Below, one piece after another: positions 1 through 7,592 of a stretch of 23,683 nt of DNA. Position numbers and translations under genes: made by a program. Origin of the DNA: Echinostoma caproni (Eukaryota > Platyhelminthes > Trematoda > Plagiorchiida > Echinostomatidae); contig UZAN01044890.1 of NCBI GenBank assembly GCA_900618425.1, positions 10,807 through 34,489 of the forward strand. The letters run 5' to 3'. The notes below the pieces were generated by a model that saw only the letters and a program-made list of their open reading frames with translations, searched no databases and was not told the DNA's origin. How positions within the stretch are numbered: the stretch's first letter is position 1; each line of letters opens with the position of its first letter.

Positions 1-339
1 GTGTCGTAAACAGTGGCGTTCGTGCATTTCCTCAATTTCTTTGCAACCTTGGACCACTAAACTTCTCCATTTTCTTTTCGACTCCACTTTCAACTTTCCT
101 TTCTTGTGCTATTCTTCATCCCAATGGGCAGCCAAAAGACAGCAACCAAAACCGGCGCACGAAAGTGCATGGTTAATGGTTGTTCAAACTGAAACTGAGG
201 CAGGGTTTGCTACTCCTTCGAGCCTAGGCTTAGCCCTATAGTGGTTCGCAGTGGGCAATGGGACTCCGTCCTAGAAGGACAACAGATGGCGTATGCATTG
301 TTGCCGTGGCCGTGAAGGCCGTACCGAGTACCTATTCCT
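1..339. other. unassigned sequence at window start
   Basis: No coding similarity, RNA gene or repeat was recognised here. Short open frames exist on both strands, but none looks like a protein family. The stretch could be the decayed 3' continuation of the minus-strand gag that starts at higher coordinates, because a gag zinc knuckle would be expected here; I do not see one. Confidence 0.4.
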
Positions 340-815
340 GTATTGTTGCGATGTCGTATCATCGAGTAATTTATTCTCATCACCGACACATGCAACTATT
401 TTGTCGACAGCTTTGTCGATTGACGAGTCTTCTAGCAACACCGTTACAGTCGTTTTGCACATGACGGGGTAATGACTCGAGCCACCTCTCTCTGACAATG
501 TCAGAGTGGGCGTTTTCTGGGCCGACTAACGCGCGCAGAAAAGCCAAGTGCCTGCTTGGCGTCGTATCACCGATCGGATGACGAGCCAGCAACTGCGCAA
601 GCGTTCCTCGTTATAGGATCGCAGCCTTCGGAACGTAGTATGCTTTCTCTTTCGGCGGTTTAAGGGCGATATCCCTCATGGGAGACATCCGATAGCCATG
701 GATCGCCTCGAACGCGTAAACGTACTTGGAGCGCTGGCTGCGCAGGTTTGAAGCTAAAACCTGCGTTTCTAATGCGGCAAACCCCACTCGGGGTTGAGCG
801 GGATGCAGGCTCAAA
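340..815 (-). pseudogene. gag: Ty3/Gypsy-type gag fragment, broken
   Basis: Read on the minus strand from 814 downward, the sequence resembles the capsid region of Gag from fluke Ty3/Gypsy elements. It starts with PAQPRVGFAALETQVLAS (family pattern: P..P..WF..LE.QF), then SQRSKYVYAFEAI, then KAAIL. An in-frame TAA follows at 611-613. The same frame then resumes with GDTTPSRHLAFLRALVGPE and RERWLESLPRHVQ, matching the later capsid pattern (GD..PS.....MR.L.G / ..R.L..LP..V). Near 455 the similarity moves to another frame (TVTVLLEDSSIDKAVDKI). Gag packages element RNA in virus-like particles. The usual Trp of the WF pair is Gly here. It is a relic with at least one stop and one frameshift, head-to-head with the plus-strand pol that follows. 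The family call is from remembered patterns and needs a search. Confidence 0.6.
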
Positions 816-982
816 ACTAACAGCCTATAGGCTCAGTTCCCTATAGTTTACTGCTTTACGCTCCTCAGCGATCGTACTGTTACGATAAAAAATTCCATTG
901 TGTATAGAAAAACAAATCGAGAGAATAAAGGTGCAAATCAATTTGATTTGACTCACGTGGTAGACGTTACGGGCTCAACGAT

Positions 983-1230
983 GAAGCCGATGGGCACTTA
1001 CGGCCTGCCGCTTAAAGCGTTTGACACGACGAAATCAGCCCTCCAGGACGCCACCATTTTGTTACACCTCAACTCATCTTCATCCATCCAACTGGTATTG
1101 CATACTGAGGCGTCGACCCATGCTGTTAGAGCGACACGCCATCAGATGGTCGTAAATGTCCAGCAGCTCTTGGATTTCTGTTCACAGACGTTTTCACCAT
1201 CCCAAATTAATTACAGCACTGTGGTGATCG
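983..1230 (+). pseudogene. pol: Ty3/Gypsy pol: end of reverse transcriptase and start of RNase H
   Basis: The frame starting at 900 becomes pol-like at about 983. It shows AFDTTKSALQDATILLH (RT connection: AF...K..L..AT.L.H), LVLHTEASTHAVRA (RNase H start, normally TDAS..AVGA) and LDFCSQTFSPSQINYST (normally LAFFSK.LSP.Q..YST). The first catalytic Asp of RNase H is Glu here (codon 1107-1109), so this copy is probably dead. Protease and most of the RT are missing upstream, where an inverted gag lies instead. The frame ends in a stop inside inserted DNA, and the RNase H match resumes at 1570. Similarity is to the CsRn1-like group of fluke Ty3/Gypsy elements. Confidence 0.75.
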
Positions 1231-1569
1231 TGTAACGAGTACGCACGCACCGCGGTACAGTTTCCAGGTAACCAATCAAGAAGCGGGATAACCGACCAAC
1301 CCTGTGGTCTCAATTGGCATCATCCGGATTGGCTGAGTGCAAGAAGGCAAACAGATAAACCATATCCTTGTCGATTGGACATTCAAGAATCGACCAATGA
1401 TTGTTTGTTGCTTGTAATATATATTTCCATGATTTTCTGAATAGAATTACCTGTATCCACAGCTCGTCTTGATTCTACCTGACTTTGCGCTATTCAGTGG
1501 GTTTTCAGTCCGATACCGAGTTCGCGCTATTCGATTTCGATTCCTATTCCGAATACTAGAAGCTCCTCT
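1231..1569. mobile_element. probable nested solo LTR inserted in RNase H
   Basis: A stretch of 339 bp with no coding similarity separates two adjacent parts of one RNase H domain (YST at 1211-1219, DREFLAV from 1570). In relatives only a few residues lie between them, so this is an insertion. It is flanked by the direct repeat GATCG (1226-1230 and 1570-1574), the 5-bp target duplication size usual for Ty3/Gypsy integrases. The insert begins TGTAACG, as an LTR should, but ends CTCCTCT and not the usual CA, so its 3' end is mutated or the call is imperfect. It holds five CCAAT/ATTGG boxes and a TATA-like run. Orientation is inferred as plus from that order and the TGT start. No internal region is present, hence solo LTR. 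Confidence 0.55.
1272..1426 (+). promoter_or_regulatory. CCAAT cluster followed by TATA-like box
   Basis: Five CCAAT pentamers, counting both orientations, lie at 1272-1276, 1313-1317, 1328-1332, 1374-1378 and 1394-1398. They are followed 16 bp later by TAATATATATTT at 1415-1426. This is the arrangement of a pol II promoter, as expected in the U3 part of an LTR. Activity is inferred only. Confidence 0.4.
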
Positions 1570-2313
1570 GATCGCGAATTCTTGGCAGTATACCTTACCA
1601 AACGACATTTGCGCCACCTCCTCGAAGGTCGTCAATCCACCAGCATGAATTACCACAAACCACTGGGGTTTGTTTTCCGTGGAAGTTCTGATCGCTACTT
1701 TCCGCGCGAATTTCGTCACTTGGATTTCATTTCTCAATTTTCCACCGATATCCGACACAACAACTGATCGGACAACACCGTCGCAGGCGCTCTCTCTCGG
1801 CTCAACATCGATAGTATCGTTGCACCATCCCATATTAACCTCGAGACCATGTATCAAAATCAATCTAGTGACCCTCATTTCGGAGATCTGCTCAAATTTA
1901 CCTCACTACGTTGCACGCAAGTTCCCCTACCACATTCACCATCAACCATTTTTTGTGATACTTCCTCTGGACACCCTCGGCCCATTTTACCGTATAGTAT
2001 GCGTCAACCCATTTTTAATCATTTTCATTCATCTTCGCACCCCAGTGTTCGTTCTACGTTTTATCTGATCGCCGATCGTTACGTTTGGCCCATCATGAAC
2101 AAAGACGTCCGACATTGGGCAAAATCTTATTTACAGTGCTAACGAAATATGATTCACCGCCACACTCTTTCTTCCCCAGGTCATTTCCCCGTCCCAGATG
2201 TTCGTTTTTCTCATGTTCACATTGACCTTGTTGGCCCACTACCCACTTCACACGGTATGACATATCTATTAACATGTGTCGATCGCTTCACACGTTGGCT
2301 TATGGCTGTTCCC
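1570..2313 (+). pseudogene. pol: Ty3/Gypsy pol: rest of RNase H, integrase zinc domain and start of core
   Basis: A single frame can be followed from 1570 to about 2313 apart from two stops. Order: DREFLAVYLTKRHLRHLLEG (RNase H), NYHKPL (normally TDHKPL), REFRHLDFISQFSTDIRH, a TGA at 1765-1767, then SDNTVAGALSRLNIDSIV (normally DN.VADALSR), the integrase zinc domain with FHSSSHPSVRS and RYVWPIMNKDVRHWAKS, a TAA at 2140-2142, then RHT and HIDLVGPLP, which carries the first integrase core Asp. Damage: the catalytic Asp of TDHKPL is Asn-Tyr, VADA is VAGA, and the first Cys of the zinc-binding C-x2-C pair is Tyr (SYLQC). Both stops fit single substitutions at a conserved Gly and Gln codon. The frame is lost at about 2311-2313 by an apparent 1-bp deletion in a CCC run. 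Confidence 0.8.
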
Positions 2314-3047
2314 TGGCAGACATTTCCTCTGAGTCTGTCGCACAACATTTCCTGTCACACCGGATTTCCCATTACGGTGTTCCTCACACTGTAACCACTG
2401 ACAGAGGTGCTCAATTCCAATCTGCGCTCTTTTGCGATTTCACACGACTGTTTGGTTGCGAACACATTCGCACCACTGCTTACCACCCTACAGCAAACGG
2501 CTTAGTTGAACGTTTTCACCGACAACTCACAGCCTCCCTTCACGCTGAGGAAGATCCTCGCTGGACCGAACGTCTTCCACTCACCCTACTGAGCATTCGC
2601 TCTGTAATCAAAGAAGACCTCGAATGTACGGCGGCAGATTTGGTTTACGGAACTACCCTTCCTCTACCAGGTGATTTGCTTCAAGTCCCACCATCAACCC
2701 TTGTTTCTCCATCGACGTTTGCCGAACGATTGCGAGACCATATGGTGCATACCAAACCAACTCCAGCACGCCAACACAAGTGGACTGCAAAAGTGCCTGA
2801 TGATTTTCAAACATGTAGCCACGTTTTCATTCGTTGCGACGGTACAAGTCCACCACTCCAAGCACCATACACCGGACCATACAAAGTAATTTCTCGTTCC
2901 GATAATTTTTTTATTTTGGATCGCAAGGGAACGTATGACTCGGCAAGCATCGATCGTTTAAAACCCGCGTATCTCGATTCATCTTTCGATTTACCCATCA
3001 CACAATCTCCAAATGTTGTTCCTTCAACAGTTATCCCCGATACATAA
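2313..3047 (+). pseudogene. pol: Ty3/Gypsy integrase core and C-terminal domain
   Basis: The second part of the integrase sits in the next frame. It has LADISSESVAQHFLSHRI, then TVTTDRGAQFQS with the second catalytic Asp, then TTAYHPTANGLVERFHRQL with the catalytic Glu, so the D,D-35-E core residues are visible across the break. The C-terminal part has GPYKVISRSDNFFILDRKG and IDRLKPAYL, the GPY/F-type module. It ends at a TAA at 3045-3047. This is the best-kept part of the element and has no internal stop over 240 residues. Integrase would insert element cDNA into the host genome. It is joined by frame slip to the preceding segment and followed by the probable LTR. Confidence 0.85.
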
Positions 3048-3236
3048 CCCATACCAAGTCACTAAACAGACACAACCCACACTTCTCCAACTATCCTACC
3101 TTTTACACCAGCATTTACACCTTCAACCGTTCCACGTGCAATACGTCTCGGCAAAATGGTACACTTTCCTGCTCGCTTTCTTAAACGATTCGCTTTTATT
3201 CTTGCCTTATCCAGTATTCCGCTTCCACTTTTACTC

Positions 3237-3247
3237 GAGAAATGGGA
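3237..3247 (+). promoter_or_regulatory. possible polypurine tract
   Basis: GAGAAATGGGA is a mostly purine run between the end of pol and the probable LTR at 3256. Plus-strand DNA priming in LTR elements starts at such a tract. It is short, contains one T and lies 8 bp from the proposed LTR edge, so either the tract or the edge may be wrong. Confidence 0.3.
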
Positions 3248-3255
3248 TACTTCAG

Positions 3256-3537
3256 TGTCTAACTTTTCTATTCCCTTTTATATGACAACAAAACACCAAT
3301 TCAGTTTGTAACTGCGCACGTGTTCTCTGAGTGTTGCTGAAGTATTACGCGTACATTATCATCAAGCGGTCCGTTAACTGTCGCAGCCATCCATTTCAGC
3401 AATACTGCACACTATCAACCGGAGCCACGCATCTGAAGAACAGGACCAACCAACCAGCCGGACAATCCTTCAGTGAACCCGTTCTATTTACCGTTTATTT
3501 CATTACTGTTCGTATATGCAGTATCTTTTCCACTACA
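3256..3537 (+). repeat. probable LTR, about 282 bp
   Basis: The stretch begins TGTCTAAC and ends CCACTACA (TG...CA ends). It lies between a pol end and a primer-site-like sequence followed by gag, exactly where an LTR belongs. A TATA-like TTTTATATG lies near 3276. Its last 55 bp (3481-3535) recur at 4526-4580 with three mismatches, which supports it being repeated DNA. The left edge is less certain than the right edge. Confidence 0.55.
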
Positions 3538-3541
3538 AATT

Positions 3542-3553
3542 TGGTGAGCCGCG
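3542..3553 (+). promoter_or_regulatory. primer-binding-site-like sequence (tRNA-Trp type)
   Basis: TGGTGAGCCGCG begins 4 bp after the proposed LTR end. The first six bases match the complement of the tRNA-Trp 3' end (TGGTGACCCCG...). tRNA-Trp priming is known for CsRn1-like elements. The following bases diverge, so it is a decayed or variant site. Confidence 0.45.
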
Positions 3554-3648
3554 TTTAGATCATCCCTAATTTCATTTTTTCTACGTTATCCCGGGTCCTT
3601 CATGAATTTAACTTTTTAACATTTGTTTGTTTACTGTACGTGTTAAAT

Positions 3649-4488
3649 ATGGAGCAATCAAAACTGGACATAGATAACCTTAGCATATCTTCTTATATAA
3701 AATTGACCGCGATCGGTATTAACAACCCCCGATTATGGCTCGCCCAAGCCGAAACCCATTTCCGTGCCCACCGCATCCGCTCCCAAACGATTATGCATTC
3801 CAACATAGTCACTTCCCTGCAGACAGAGATAGCGGAACAGGTGTTTGAAATCATCACCATGCCTGAGAGTGTAGTGAGAGTGTAGCTTCAAGAGTGACCC
3901 ATACACTCAGTTGAAGGAAGCGTTGATCACCTGCACAGCTGTGTCGGATGAACGTCGATTGAATGAGTTGTTTGGGAACCTCGAACTCGGCGACCGCACC
4001 CTGTCCCAGTTGTTGCGACACATGCGGCAACTCTTGGGCACCCTCTAACTTGATGGCGCCATCCTCCGCTAACTTGGGTTCAGGGGTCTCTCTCCAGACA
4101 TCCGGGAACTTTCGTTCGCCCTTTCCAACAGTTCGCTGGATGAAATGGCACTGGCTGCGGATAGAATGTTCGAAGCAAACCCAGCTTCGCAACACACTAC
4201 CACTTGCTCCAGCCCAACACGACCGCCCCTTGCTGTGATGATATCACTTCACGAATAGGATACCTTGAACTGCAGATGCAGCAATTGGATTTGCAGCTCT
4301 CCCGTTCATGGTCATCCAGCCTCAGCCGAAATGGAAGTCGCTCGACTTCGCAAACCCGCAGAAACCACCCACCAGCCAGCTCCAACCCTCAACATTGCTC
4401 GTATTACCAACAATTTGGCCCCAGAGCCAAGAAATGTATCTCACCCTGTTCGTTTACCGCACAGGGAAACCACAAGGCCGGACAGTAA
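3649..4488 (+). pseudogene. gag: Ty3/Gypsy gag with frameshifts and degraded zinc knuckle
   Basis: The ATG at 3649 opens a capsid-like frame: NNPRLWLAQAETHFRAHRIR (LWFAQ.E..F pattern), then SLQTEIAEQVFEIIT. An 11-bp tandem duplication (3864-3885) breaks the frame. The match resumes in another frame with DPYTQLKEALITCTAVSDER, LNELFGNLELGDRTLSQLLR and HMRQLLGTL, meets a TAA near 4046 and another near 4073, then shows LSPDIRELS and SSLDEMALAADRMFEANP. The end, in a third frame, contains CSYYQQFGPRAKKCISPCSF, which fits the CHCC knuckle of this group with the expected His apparently replaced by Gln. A stop follows at 4486-4488. It may belong to the same family as the preceding pol, but no pol follows it. 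Confidence 0.75.
3864..3885 (+). repeat. 11-bp perfect tandem duplication in gag
   Basis: TGAGAGTGTAG occurs twice in a row (3864-3874, 3875-3885). Eleven bases shift the frame by two, and the gag similarity changes frame exactly here. Confidence 0.9.
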
Positions 4489-4525
4489 AGATGGCGCCTG
4501 TTTCCGGCATCCTCCCTTGATTTGA

Positions 4526-4580
4526 GTTCTATTTACCGTTTATTTCATTATTGTTCGTATATGTAGTATGTTTTCCACTA
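4526..4580 (+). repeat. second copy of the LTR 3' tail
   Basis: These 55 bp match 3481-3535 with three substitutions and no gaps (start GTTCTATTTACCG, end TTTTCCACTA). After it come CATTTGGAGCG near 4597 and GGGCCGCGTTTA near 4615, weakly like the primer-site region after the first copy. It probably represents the end of a second, otherwise deleted LTR. Confidence 0.75.
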
Positions 4581-5343
4581 GTGTCTCCTACCCGTGCATT
4601 TGGAGCGTCTGTACTGGGCCGCGTTTACCAGTTGGTTTGACATCCCAAACAGGGTTTTGTTAGCGGCATTCTGACAGCGCTATCTGCACCAGAAACTCGG
4701 ACCGTGTTACCCAAAATCAACCTCCTGTNATCGGTGGGCTAAGTCCTCCATATTACAGCATTCACGAGCGCAACCTGAGGAAAGGATACTTTCATAGAAT
4801 GGGAAACAGATCAGTTGAGGTACTAATGCCTTTAATTCAACGATGTGCGCAGACTGGAACAGTCCGATCAGTGGGCTGCGTATCGCTCCCTATGGAGCTG
4901 TTCATTGGTAAACATGCAGATATGTTTTGTAAATCCCGCAAATGATGTCCATATAAATAATAGGGAATCTTTTAGGAGTCTCATCAAATGGCGCTTGAAA
5001 TATGATATAACACCTGTTTGATGTGACTTGGGAACCTGTAGCTGAAGTGTAATATGGAATGTGGTTTGAAGTTTATTTTTAAACAGTTACTAATGACGTT
5101 GATACTTCTTTACAACATATTTCACAATGGTCTCTATGTTAAAACTGTTTTGGTATACTTTATCTTAATTATACATTTTTTTAATTTAAAAAATGTGTAT
5201 TTGTATGCTTATGTAGTGTGTGAAACCTATATACTACTCGTGAGCAGTAGGTTTATAACTACAAAAATTCGGGCCGATGGGGTGCTCATCGGTAATCTGA
5301 ACCGAAAAACGGAAGGAACCGTTTGACAACCAGCCCTACTGGA
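4581..5343. other. unassigned sequence, AT-rich in its second half
   Basis: No protein similarity was seen. One unknown base is at 4729. From about 5050 to 5260 the DNA is AT-rich with an open frame rich in Leu, Ile, Tyr and Phe, which is what AT-rich DNA gives by chance. No RNA gene was seen. Confidence 0.4.
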
Positions 5344-5693
5344 TGTCCGTTGTATTTCTAAACCGTTTCTTCATTGTTACCTTATGTCAGTATATGTATG
5401 TATCTATGCCATTTAGTTGCGCAAAGCAGGTGATGGTACACCTCTTTATTTCAGGAGCCCTTTGCCTCCCCAAAGTTTGGAGTGATTACGCTGTCACTCC
5501 TGTTTCACTTCATCCTCTTGTTTTACCGAACGTTAGCACGTTTTGCTTCCGCACACTCCCACTCTGGTCGTTAAACGCACACCGCGCGAATTCACTATAT
5601 TTTACGCTCAAGTACAGTGTTCGGTTCAGGTCTCTTATTCCACTTTCCGTTGTGGTAATGTGGGCTATTGAGATCGCCTAGTCGAACCCAACA
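5344..5693 (+). repeat. possible second LTR type
   Basis: The segment starts TGTCCGTT and ends CCCAACA (TG...CA), about 350 bp. It is followed at 5697 by GTTGAGCCGCGTGG, sharing TGAGCCGCGT with the primer-site-like sequence after the LTR at 3537. A TATA-like ACTATATTTTA lies near 5591. Its sequence is not like the LTR at 3256, so it would be another family. No partner LTR was found in the window. Confidence 0.35.
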
Positions 5694-5768
5694 AATGTTG
5701 AGCCGCGTGGAGAGTGTCGCCCGTCTATTAAATGGTTTAGAATGTAACAAAAAAAACAGAGGAGCACA

Positions 5769-5822
5769 TGAACGAAGCGAGTGGTAGCAAAACAAGTTTT
5801 ACCAGGCCTCACTTGTGGTGAT
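5769..5822 (+). pseudogene. possible gag start, truncated
   Basis: An ATG at 5769, about 75 bp after the proposed LTR and primer-like site, opens a short frame with SGSKTSFTRPHLW before a TGA. The spacing and the composition suit a Gag N-terminus of the LWFAQ kind, but 17 residues cannot prove it. What follows is not gag. Confidence 0.25.
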
Positions 5823-6600
5823 TTGTCCTTGTTGGTTTTGTCCATGGGATCACCTTGTGGCTAGAGAAACCATCCAGGGGTTCAAACAGCGGCCTTGAGT
5901 TGACCTACGTTCATTAAGGTCAACCTATTTCATCAACAGTGGTTTCATCATGACCCGGTGGAAACGTCACCAAATAATCACCTCGGGAGGACGTGTATGG
6001 GCATCCCACCACCACCACCGCCGCCTGACTCCTCATTCTGTGTTGTATGGCAGCTCTTTGCTTGGCCGCTTCTCCCGGAAGATTGTATCATTGCGTGTAT
6101 TCAATAAAAGCAAGTAAAAATGAAAAAGAACCGGCTACCTCACACAGAATTGTGAAGTGAAATACGATAAGTACTTTTGGAAAAGCACTCGCCATTAGGT
6201 TAGGCAGCATTATTCCGCGGGAAAAAGTTGTATATCGAAATGTTTGAAGTCAAGGAGACTATATGACAAACGAATCAGGACGTATGATGGGTAAGAGCCA
6301 CAAATTGTCCTATGGGAACACAATGGATTCCAAACCACCTTACCCTCCTGCATTGTCTGTTTTGAAGGAAACAAATTACTGGTTACCTTGAAGTAGATAA
6401 TGACGATGTCCACTACCGACCTCGAACAGTAACTGCACAACTGCACGGCAGTTCCCGTCATTAGAGAAAATGCTTGCTTACCTAATGATCTCAATGTGCT
6501 TAGCGCCCAAAAACCACAATTTTATACAAAACGACCGCCAACAGTAAAGAATAAGAGACTATACTTCAAAAGCAATTGTCTGATAGAGTACGAAAAGTTG
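5823..6600. other. unassigned sequence with a polyadenylation signal
   Basis: No coding match was seen. It includes a short CCACCACCACCACCGCCGCC run at about 6008-6027 and ATTCAATAAAAGCAAGTAAAAA with AATAAA at 6103-6108. This could be the 3' end of a retroelement or LTR on the plus strand. An alternating A/B-box-like pair near 5857-5885 is too closely spaced to be a tRNA-type promoter. Confidence 0.35.
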
Positions 6601-7260
6601 GTCAGGGTCGGGAAAAAATGGGCGAAATAGGTAGGTAAGAACGTGCGGAAGACAGGGGAAAAAGAAAATAACTGATATGAAAGAATGAGGCGCGCGTGGG
6701 CGCAAAACTCTGTTTAATCACGGATGCAGAACGGTCAGAAATTCTGAATATCGACAGACCGGAATTAAATTTCGTCGATATCGGTGAAAGGAAACCAGAG
6801 GTACGGTTGATCGGTAGATCGTAAGTGACTGGGTTGTCGGTAGGAGCCGAAATACCACAACAGAGAACAAAAGGACCGTACGGCTCGAGATGCAACCCAT
6901 AAAGGCCAACCGTCCAGCAAGGCGCATTGACCACATCCCAAAGTGGCAGGCACCAGGCACGCGCTAGCCATATGTTCTATCACAGTGTGTTGGGTCCGTC
7001 GGGAGTAGCCTAAGGATGTGCCGTACAGTTCGAGACGTGAAAAATAGCTAATAAAATTGCACAGAACACAGCTCGTGGTGAGCAGAAAGAAACCGAGGCG
7101 ATACGGAATAGACTTGCTGACTGGTTGCGAGGAGGGATGAAACGAGTCGGACACGGACATCCATTGAGCACTTCTAATACACACTACCGAAGGATTGGAA
7201 GGCAACGGGAAAGTAGCAGTCACATAATTGAGCACCGGAGACCAGGGTGAGAGGGCCTGA
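6601..7260. other. moderately GC-rich unassigned block, possible repeat
   Basis: The minus strand is open for 156 codons (7235-6765) and also partly open in two other frames. The conceptual product is rich in Ser, Leu, Cys and Trp and matches no family I know. Its base composition differs from the AT-rich flanks, which suggests an interspersed repeat. Confidence 0.3.
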
Positions 7261-7553
7261 AGTTGAAAAATGCAACACGAATACAGATTTTCTATGAATC
7301 GGATTGTGGAATACAGAGCTGTAAAAAAAGTAGCATTCTCAAGCTAGGGAAAATATCGACAAAATTAGAATATGTTTGGACAAAGGCACTGAGTCAAAAC
7401 ATGAGGAGCGTGAAGATAAATTTGAGAGCACGTGATTTGCATTTGCACATTTTTCGACTATTTTCAGTACGACCATGCTTGACTAGTGCTGAGTGAGCAG
7501 GCCACATACCACAAGTTTCACGCCTTGGGGTGACAAATACTCTGACAGCAATT

Positions 7554-7592
7554 CACACACACACACACACACACACATACACACACACACAC
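7554..7592. repeat. (CA)n microsatellite
   Basis: A 39-bp CA/AC run with one interruption (CATACA at about 7576-7581). Confidence 0.95.

Noticed and set aside
1447..1878. 143-codon open frame on the minus strand
   Set aside because: It is the shadow of the plus-strand RNase H/integrase region and of the nested insert; no similarity of its own.
5054..5326. 90-codon hydrophobic frame as a membrane protein
   Set aside because: The hydrophobicity follows from AT-rich DNA; no start context or family match.
5857..5887. A-box-like TGGCTAGAG and B-box-like GGTTCAAAC
   Set aside because: The two are about 20 bp apart, too close for an internal pol III promoter, and no tRNA fold was seen.
6765..7235. 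156-codon minus-strand frame as a gene
   Set aside because: Several frames are open here together and the product has an odd Ser/Cys/Trp-rich make-up; more likely a repeat than a gene.
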